Assembly: GCA_025529335.1 (NCBI GenBank)
Contig: JAMYHX010000088.1
Span: forward strand, 49,727-113,726
DNA length: 64,000 nt
Reading direction: 5' to 3'
Origin: Rhizopus sp. PT2906
Lineage: Eukaryota > Mucoromycota > Mucoromycetes > Mucorales > Rhizopodaceae
Positions 56,113-64,000 of this stretch are shown one piece after another (the stretch's first letter is position 1; every line of letters begins with the position of its first letter). Below the pieces are notes generated by a model. It did not search any database and was not told the origin of the DNA. It saw nothing but the letters and a program-made list of their open reading frames with translations. The translations under genes were made by a program, and so were the position numbers.

Positions 56113-58368
56113 ATGCCTAAGGAAAATCATTCAAACCAATGCTTCATGAGTGTTGAAACCAACGATGACTGTAATGAAAATACAAATCATCTATTTCAAT
56201 ACACATCTACAAACAACGTTGTAGCTTTAGATGATGAATATAATAGTGAAGAAAATGACTCAGAGCGCAAACGTTCGTACATCGATGACAGTGGAGTGTT
56301 CCATTGTGATGAGGACTTGAAAGAAGAAGAATATCAGCAAGAGTCCAACTCAAAAGAGGAACTGTATCAGAAAGGTCTTGATTTGCCTCCTCTTAAAAGT
56401 TTTCTAAAAAGCGCGATTGAAAGTAAAAATACACTTTCCCAAGACAAAAACGACGCGTCTATTTATACACAGTTGATGTCGTCACTTGACATGACTACAA
56501 GAAAACTACATAATGAATACTCTATTTCCTGCTTTGAAGATCATCGCAGTGAGCACAAGTTGAGCAGTTCAGCTCCTTCAGGGTATGATTATCTTGATGA
56601 ACACCGTGAACTCCAAATGCTTGAAGTGCAAAAGTATTTTCAACTAAGTGCAAGTGCTCCTGCTTCACAAATGGCGAACGAAGATATCATAGATGAAGAA
56701 CACGAGCCTATCTCTGATATGAACGATTTCTGTAACAACGAGCTAGTGGTCACAGCCAATGAGAGTCAAACCTGCTCAATTACCATGCAAGGTCAACAAA
56801 CAGTGCAAAGCGATGAGAATGAATATGACTATCAAGAAACTACTGCCGCTAAAGATGATAACAGAGAGTTGGTAGATGACCACAATTTGTCATGGAAAGA
56901 GCTCGCGGACAAGTGCTATGGACAGACAGAGGATAAGATCTCGCTTTCTACAGTCGATCCCAATAATCCGTTTTTGGAAGTCTACTTTGAGAGAATGCGT
57001 CAAAGAGAATATCCTTTTAGTTCAGGTGGGCCACCTTATATATACATCAATCCTTATTACATGCCTTACCAAAGCTGCTATACTGCAATGAGCACAGATT
57101 ACACGCCAATGGAGCAGCCACGTAATCACGAGAGTTTTATCATGGAAGTGACAAATATTGCTGGAGCAGTGAAATTAAAACACCTTTACGAACTCTTTTT
57201 TGATCCCAACGTTCTCGTAACCAAATATTAAAGCGAGTTACTGTGTATTTACTTACCAAGCTTACTATAGTATATACAGTATCATCGAGATGATTACACT
57301 GCTTTTGTCTGCTATCAATCCTTGGACAGTCTAACGGCAGCTGTCGGACAATATTACGGACGAAGTAAGTTGAATAAAAGTCAAACTGTTATATCAAACC
57401 AACCTTGTAAAGGATTTATGGGCAAAAAGCTACATTGTTGCGCACATATGGTAATGTACATGTTCACATAAAGAATACATAACTAACCTATTAGAAACAG
57501 AGAGAAAATTTTACCACATGGACTAGCTTGGGCACGCAGACCACGGAATGCACAATGGAGCCCTCATCAAGCACAAGTTCATATGTTGGCAATAGATCAG
57601 ATGCTGAAAAGAAGAATTCTAAAGCACATGATGGTAAACAGAAAAAACACTTCTCTTTCACCATTCATGATGAAAAGAGCCCTACAACAAAACAAGAGCG
57701 TACCCAGAATAAACCCGAGAGTAAGCGCGAAAATAGAAGGAGCGACAAGAAAAAATTGGCAAGTATCAACGCGGATTGTTTTTGGCGCCCGCTTCGATCG
57801 AGTGAATATATCCTGGCAACGTCGAATACAACAGAAGACTTGATCTTTGCCAAGGCAACAGGGTATTGGTCAGTTGATGATTTTCACGTGGATTTTATAA
57901 ACACTCTTTTTACGGTAAGCATTTAGCTAAATTAACCATACAACTGACCTTATCTACTAGTCTTGTAAAAATGTATACTTGATATTCATTCCTCAACAAG
58001 CAGACTACATCAGTGGCTTTGGTAAAATAACGTCAAAGGCACAACCGATACACTCTATGAATTTAAAGAATACTCCATTTGCTATCAAGAAATCTGAATT
58101 CCAAATTGTAAAAGAAGGCAGGAATTGGCGCAATATACTCAAGATTAGATGGATCAATAAGTAATGAGCATTTTTTGTAGCTTTCTCTCATTCAGTATTA
58201 ACTTTTTTTTAAAAAAAAAAAAATAGATCAAAGTTACCATTAGCTACTGTAGGGGATTTAGAGACCAAAATAAGCGAATCTCAAAAAGTAAGCATCAAGG
58301 CGTGTCCAGATATTACAGCTCTAGACAATTTAGTGGGAAAAACTATTGTAAAGGCCTTCTCAGAATAA
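56113..58368 (+). CDS. RRM-like and YTH-domain RNA-binding protein
   Basis: Six exons (56113-57216, 57280-57364, 57413-57450, 57495-57914, 57961-58160, 58227-58368) give 662 residues. A long acidic, disordered N terminus is followed by an RRM-like fold spread over exons 1-4 (MEVTNIAGAVKLKHLYELFF, YHRDDYTAFVCYQSLDSLTA). A Lys/Ser linker leads to a YTH-like domain (FWRPLRSSEYILATSNTTED, AKATGYW with a cage Trp, VYLIFIPQQADYISGFGKIT, WRNILKIRW). YTH domains read N6-methyladenosine or DSR motifs in RNA and steer mRNA decay or meiotic silencing. The exact residues of the aromatic cage should be confirmed. Confidence 0.72.
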
Positions 58369-58963
58369 GCTTTTTGTAATCAATAAAAGCTATTTCTTGA
58401 TTCCGATATCATACGGTTTCTTTTAAGTATCCGATATTCGTGCAGCATACTAAACTATGTTACTTTTGAGATAAAGTTTTGAGTAATTGTTTATATTATA
58501 CAATGTCTCAAGGAAGGGCATCATATCCATTTTGTATAAAGATCTCCTCGTTTGCCCTTTCTGTGATCCAGTGATGCAAACACACCACGAGTATGTACAA
58601 CAGAAAGGGCAGACCAGTGTGACATACACTTTGTGGTACTACAGTGTAATTCGCTATTGGTAGCTGGACCCTGTGAAATTGATAAAAGAGAAGAAGGAAA
58701 AAAGGGATAATGAAAAACACCTTAAAATGATGCCAAACTCAAAAATCAGAAGAACCTTCTCCTATACATATGTATGCACATACGTATACATACCAAGGCT
58801 TTTTCTATGTAGCTAGAGTGCAGCAATCTATCAAGTTACAACTATCATTGTGCTTCCCTTACCATCCACCATTTGAAGACCCGATTAAACTTAGCTGTGT
58901 TTTTTTTATATTTTCCTTTCTTTTGTTCTCTTTTGTTTCCCGTAAATTCGTATTTATTTTATA
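58369..58963. other. Intergenic, no gene seen
   Basis: 3' flank of the YTH gene and promoter of the transporter gene. A minus-strand frame at 58508-58720 has no support. Confidence 0.4.
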
Positions 58964-60646
58964 ATGGAGCGAGCAACTAGGCTGGAAGATCACGAAGCAT
59001 GGAAACAAGGAGAAGATCTCGAAGAGATTTCATTTATTTTTAAGACGTATAAGATACGATTCTTTGGATTAACAATGATCGCCCTAGCCAACATTGCCTC
59101 GTCTTTAAATTGGCTTGCAGTTGCTCCCGTGCCGGATTACTCTAATGCTTACTTTAATAACGCTGGATTAACAGCCATCAATTGGTTTTCAAATATCTTT
59201 ATGCTTACTTATATTGTGGCTGGTCCAATCTCGAGCTGGGCCTATGATCATTGGAGTATCAAGACAGGCGTATGATGATCATCCTATATATCTTATGTAA
59301 ATGTCAATTTATACTCATTTATAGATTATCATTGGTTGCGTTCTTCAAGCTATTGGTGCTTGGGTTCGATATTTCTCAAATTTTGTACATGATTCCACTG
59401 GGAAGCTCGCACTAGCCATGATTGGACAAGTAAATCTTTCCCATGAAAGGTTAAAAAATAGTAGCTAAAATTTTTGTTTTATTTTAGGTGATCTGTGCCT
59501 TCGGTCAGCCCTTCATTCTGAACGTTTGTACACCTGTAAGCTCGTGAAATCAATTTGAAATAACCAAAAAGAAAAGAGGAAGAGCTAACACCTTTATACA
59601 GTACGCCGCTCTATGGTTTAGTGCGAAAAGTAGAGGAACAGCTACTATGGTTGGTGGTATAGGTAAGTCCTGACTTTCCCATTCATATAAGCAACAGTCT
59701 TCTTACACTCATTATAAAGCCAATGCTATCGGTATGGCCATAGCTGATGTTATCATTCCTGCTATCGTTACTGATGCTGATCAAGTACAACTCGGGGTAT
59801 GATAAAAATAGGACTATAACAACTCTTAATTAACAGCCAAGCAGTTTTTAATTATAGCATGTATCACAACTGGCTTTATGATTCCTGTATTCTTTATTCC
59901 TAAAAAACCCAAGACGCCTCCTTCCTACAGTGCATCTTCCAAAAACAAGTTTGCTCTTACCTTTTGGCAATCAATCTATGAGCTTATCACAAACTACAAC
60001 TTTGTCATCGTTTTTATCGCATTTGGCGTACTTTGTGGCATGGCGTCAACATTTACCTCTATCTTGACCCAGATTGTCGCACCTTATAAAATTTCTGTAG
60101 ACAACGCAGGTTATCTTGGAGCTGCCTTCATCGTAGCTGGTCTTGTAGGTGCAGCTCTCACGGGTATATTCATTGATAAGACTGGACGACACAAGATTGT
60201 CATCAAGATTTATGTGCCTATCATCGGTGCACTATATCTTGCATTTTACTTTATGGGTAAAGTTTTGGCTTTCAAAATATTAGATAAGCAGCTTTTCTAA
60301 TCATCTCTCCATAGTTCAAAAGGGTGACTTTGGTGCACTTGTGGCCATTTGTGTTCTTATGGGCTTCTTTACTTTCTCCCTCTTGCCTGTATCATTGGAA
60401 CTTAGTGTTGAGTCATCATACCCCATCAGTGAATCAATCTCCAGTTCGATGTTATGGATGTGCTCTCAAGTTTTGGGTCTTATCTTTTTGGCTGTCATTG
60501 ATGCTCTGCGTAATCCTGATGGAACTTATACAAGAGGGCTTATCTTTATTGTATGCGTCATATTCCCTGTTTCTATCCTTACTACCATCTATAATAGCCC
60601 CAACAAGCGACTGGAGTTTGAAGAGCGAAACGCTAGAAAACAATAA
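58964..60646 (+). CDS. MFS transporter, SLC49 (FLVCR/DIRC2-like) family
   Basis: Seven exons (58964-59269, 59325-59429, 59488-59535, 59602-59662, 59720-59796, 59845-60256, 60315-60646) give 446 residues with about 12 membrane helices. Family-like segments are FFGLTMIALANIASSLNWLA, INWFSNIFMLTYIVAGPISS, IGAWVRYFSN, WFSAKSRGTATMVGGIANAI, and in the second half GYLGAAFIVAGLVGAALTGI followed by the MFS motif DKTGRHK. SLC49 members carry heme, choline or pyridoxine-like substrates; which applies here cannot be read from sequence. Convergent with endonuclease G, only 80 bp between stop codons. Confidence 0.86.
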
Positions 60647-60726
60647 ACGGCTAGCTGTCTAATACCCTCTAAACAACGTATTATACCGTATTTTCAATAA
60701 ATAAGCGATTTATTTACTCTGGTATA

Positions 60727-61769
60727 TTAGACAGAACAAAGGATATGATCACATAAATTTAAAAAGTTACGTCTGTCCAATTCTTGAAAAAACTGTAAGC
60801 CTGAAGCTCGTTCGATTGCTCTGAGATCCACTTGAAATTGAGTCAATGGAACATTACGATTGATTGCTTGATTAGGAAGTACAAAAGCACCAGATAGATA
60901 TTGTCCATCCTTCAATGCAAGCAGCACTTTGAAAAAATGAGTAGGCACAGCAACATTTGGACCATTAGTGCCAATCATATCATACGTCATCTTATACTTT
61001 AACTTGGTAGCCCCTACTATCTCTTCTGACATAATTCCCCTACCATCAAATCGAATTCCTGTTTCTCCCAGGGCATGTGTATTTTGATTTACCTTGGGCA
61101 AGAACAATGGGCCACTATAAACGTATACATCCGTAAAATTATGGGTAATATCTCTGCAAAACTGTTCTAGAAATGCCCAGTCTAATCAAATGCCTGTTAG
61201 TAAGCGATATCGATCACAGTCACTCCTCCTTACAATTTCTGTTGAATCCTGGTCCTACTTGTGGCGCTATATTTGACATTAAGAATGTTTCGTCCATTTC
61301 TGTTTGAGTTGCAACAGCATCAGCAGCAGGTGCCATATGACCGCGATCATATCCACTTCCTGTATAATCTCTAGGAGAAGCCCTAAACATCTCGGGAAGT
61401 TCGCGATCTTCTTTGAAACGCGACCTATCTCTTGATACACCGTCTCCCCTCTGGAGATTTTCTACAGTTAAGTGCTCTCCGACCCAGTAAGGAATACGAT
61501 CGCGACGGTTGTAAGATACGGCATAAGCGTGCCTCTCAAATAAGTCATTGATGGGCCCTACACATGTGTTACGATGTTTGAACGCTCATACAGGTGCTAA
61601 AGTCTTATCAAAACATTTACGTACCAGGATTTCCAAATTTTAAGACACCTTCGCCATTCTGTCGTTTGTAGATAGGATTATGACGCACTTGAAAGAAGTT
61701 GTATGATAAGAAAACACCCAATACAACACCTAAAGTAGTCCACCAGAGTGGATGTCTTTGTGTATTCAT
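60727..61769 (-). CDS. Mitochondrial endonuclease G (NUC1-like)
   Basis: Three exons (61769-61625, 61557-61234, 61181-60727) give 307 residues. A membrane-anchor or presequence (WWTTLGVVLGVFLSYNFF) is followed by the DNA/RNA non-specific beta-beta-alpha-metal nuclease. Motifs are AVSYNRRDRIPYWVGEHLT, YDRGHMAPAAD (the DRGH catalytic motif), FLMSNIAPQVGPGFNRN and WAFLEQFCRDI, ending FQVDLRAIERASGLQFFQEL. EndoG/Nuc1 resides in the mitochondrial intermembrane space, functions in mtDNA maintenance and is released in programmed cell death. It shares a 173-bp divergent promoter with the SDR gene. Confidence 0.95.
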
Positions 61770-61942
61770 TATTTATCAATAATCAATAAAAGTATAAAAA
61801 AATGAAGAGAAAAAGACTTTTTGCTCTTAAATGTTTTGTTTATGCCGTGGATTGAAAAGGCAGTTACACATAAAAAAATGACCGTTCTTCCAAAAGCGGC
61901 TGTTTTCATATCTTTAAATATAAAAGACGACCCTCATTCACC

Positions 61943-63345
61943 ATGTCAATGCTAATTGGCATTACCATTGTTACCACAAGCATACTTTTTATAGTCTACA
62001 AGAGCAAAGGGCAAAATAGTAAAGATTCAACAAGCTCATTTCAAAAACAAGCCTTAGAAGCAGCAAACTTAAAATGTCAAGAAACACTATGGTGGCTCCC
62101 TACATTAATAAAAGTATACCTTATTGGAATCTTGGAAACGATATATATTGCAGTATATAAAAGAGGACTTTTTCATAGTTCAATCACAAAAGAAGAAAAT
62201 GAAGCAAAAGTATCTCAACTTATTGATCGTTACCTCGAAAGCCATAAACAGGATAATCAGCAGCCTATAGCGGTTATTACAGGTGGTGATTCTGGTATTG
62301 GCTTAGAGATAACAAAAAGTTTAAAAAGATGTGGGTTTGAGCTGATCATTGGTTTGTATAATACAATCAGTCGAAGCAAATCATTAATTAAACTTGCTTT
62401 TCAGGAACAAGATCCAAGGAACTTTGCGAGAAGCTCATTGGCCCTTTTTCTACACCAAAAGGTCATGTCGAGATATGCGAACTTGACCTTGCTGATTTTA
62501 GCTCTGTTCATCCCTTTGTCAGCCAGGTTAAATCTATACTCAATGGACGCAGAATTGACTTATTAATCAGTAAGCATATGATATATATATAATATCATGA
62601 TCATGCATGGTTGTCTCATCTTGTCATTGTATGTAGATAATGCGGGTGTAATGAATGTACCCTATCTTAAAACAGTGGATGGCTTTGAATCACAGTGTCA
62701 AATTGTTAGTAAAATACACATGTATTAATTATATTCAACTAAAGAGTAACTTTATAGAACTACATGTCTCCTACATTGCTAAGTAAGCTGCTGCTTCCTC
62801 ACATGAACACAGAATGTGGTAGAATTCTTTTTGCATCAAGCTCCACCCTATATGCTGTGAACAAATTAGACACAAACACACCCTTGACATCATACAGTTT
62901 AAATGGACTTGACCACTATGCCTATAGCAAATCATGCATCGCACATATTGCACAGTATCTCTCAGCATCTGCACCTTCAGGGGTAAAGGTTTACGGTAAG
63001 TCAAGATTACTTTATTTTACAAGTTTTATACCTACATAGTGTTATGAAGCCTACCATCCTGGTACTGTCAGGACTAAACTATTTAATCACACCACTGTGT
63101 TCACGTTAAGACCATTCTCAAAACTATTCGACTTTATTATGTTGACCCCAAAAGAAGGAAGCATAACACCCTTATACCTTTGCTTAGCAAATATAGAAGA
63201 TTTAGAAACTAATATGGATTCATGCTACTGGGCAGATCAAAGGCAGCATCGAATAGCGCCAACATGTATCAATGGAAGCTTAAATAACACTTATAAACTA
63301 TGGGAAGATACATTGTTAAAATGTAGATACAATGAAGAAATGTAA
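61943..63345 (+). CDS. Membrane-anchored short-chain dehydrogenase/reductase
   Basis: Five exons (61943-62351, 62405-62569, 62637-62704, 62758-62995, 63050-63345) give 391 residues. An N-terminal membrane segment (MLIGITIVTTSILFIVYK) and a second hydrophobic stretch (LIKVYLIGILETIYIAVY) precede the Rossmann domain. SDR signatures are the TGGDSGIG cofactor loop, ELDLADFSSV, IDLLINNAGVMN and the catalytic YAYSK (YxxxK) with the Ser in FASSSTLYAV. After it come HPGTVRTKLF and a C-terminal cap. It resembles retinol dehydrogenase/WWOX-like reductases. The substrate is unknown; probably an ER or outer-mitochondrial membrane enzyme. Confidence 0.9.
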
Positions 63346-63926
63346 TGGACAAGCAGAATCACTTTTTAAAATGACCCAGTATGTCTTGTAGCGAATGTTT
63401 TCATATTCCTTCGTTAATTTTTCAAGTATATCTATCATACTTTTAAATATATGCAATGTTTTCATTGATAACGTTACTGTAAACTATTTTGTAAAGACCA
63501 ATATATTGACAACACTCTTGTACGATATTTAACACCTCGATTACTTGTCCATCTATCTTTGTTCTCTTCGGGCTATCGTCGTTTTGAATAGGCAAAGTTC
63601 GTTCTGTCAAATGATTATTTCTTATCTATAGCTCTTAATGTGTGATGTCCCATTTTTTTTCATGAGCAAATAGTGTATATAATAAAATTTTCAAAGTATG
63701 TGAGCATTTCCATAACAGAATGAATCAAAATCACACAATAATTAAAAATACGTTATTACTCATTCACTTTTTCAGTAATTTAAATGGGTTCAAAAACATT
63801 CGCATCGATAAGTATGCCTCCAAAGTACAGATAGTAACAAAAAGTCAAAAAAAGATCTACGGTCACGCGATAGTCACGTGAAAATAAAATAACAAATTTA
63901 TTTTAAGGTTCAACCAATCAAAAAGC
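63346..63926. other. Intergenic, no gene seen
   Basis: AT-rich interval between the SDR gene and the tRNA, with no coding structure recognised. Confidence 0.4.
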
Positions 63927-63998
63927 GGTTCCATGGTGTAATGGTTATCATATCGGTCTTTGAATCCGGTGATCCGAGTTCGATTCTCGGTGGGACCT
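63927..63998 (+). tRNA. tRNA-Gln(TTG)
   Basis: A 72-nt cloverleaf without intron: acceptor GGTTCCA/TGGGACC, D arm with GTGTAATGGTTATC, anticodon loop CTTTGAA (anticodon TTG), T arm CCGAG-TTCGATT-CTCGG. The anticodon stem TCGGT/TCCGG has a T-T opposition next to the loop. The gene is complete within the window, but its terminator lies beyond it. Confidence 0.95.
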
Positions 63999-64000
63999 TC

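Overview
This is a eukaryotic window, and the details point to an early-diverging fungus of the Mucoromycota, most likely Mucorales. The DNA is AT-rich. Genes are compact and split by 45-80 bp GT-AG introns. The histones are standard. H2A ends in the fungal SQE(L) tail. Decayed copies resemble a large protein family that I recall from mucoralean proteomes. I joined exons by eye using splice sites, reading-frame phase and protein continuity, so spliced models are inferences. Single-exon genes and motifs are read directly.

Layout. 0.1-8.3 kb: IML2/TTC39-like TPR protein, RRP7, a DnaJ-X chaperone, an unrecognised four-exon gene and a membrane NPP-type phosphodiesterase. 8.4-12 kb: a complete core-histone cluster made of two divergent pairs (H3/H4 and H2A/H2B) with a basic unknown protein between them. 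12.4-14.8 kb: tRNA-Gly, a perfect 24-bp-arm palindrome and gene-poor DNA. 14.8-18.2 kb: two tandem alpha-arrestins, one intact and one broken. 18.3-21.3 kb: PCNA with three MluI cell-cycle boxes upstream, a CsbD-like stress protein and a tiny two-exon gene. 22.5-29.2 kb: a coiled-coil protein of unknown function, a glycosyltransferase, a PH/coiled-coil protein and KIN17.

29.5-30.3 kb is one copy of an 800-bp duplication whose twin lies 16,088 bp away at 45.6-46.4 kb. Between the copies lie an Nrd1/Seb1-type termination factor, mitochondrial uS12, a secreted Gly-rich protein, a gene-family relic, an RMD1/RMND1-like protein, RPB4, a Helitron remnant, a GT32 + LamG-like glycosyltransferase, a cytochrome b5-acyl-CoA dehydrogenase fusion and an unknown gene. 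After it come mitochondrial aspartate aminotransferase, a 14-exon membrane-anchored GH9 endoglucanase, a 45-residue two-exon gene, an acidic secreted protein with dibasic sites, a compact Integrator subunit 2, an RRM-like + YTH protein, an SLC49-type transporter, endonuclease G, a membrane-anchored SDR and tRNA-Gln.

The genes are mostly housekeeping and form no single pathway. One theme recurs: RNA polymerase II and RNA processing (RPB4, Nrd1/Seb1, INTS2, YTH, KIN17, RRP7). Several neighbours share short divergent promoters (H3/H4, H2A/H2B, RMD1-like/RPB4, EndoG/SDR, unknown/NPP). I saw no CRISPR array, rRNA gene or intact autonomous transposon.
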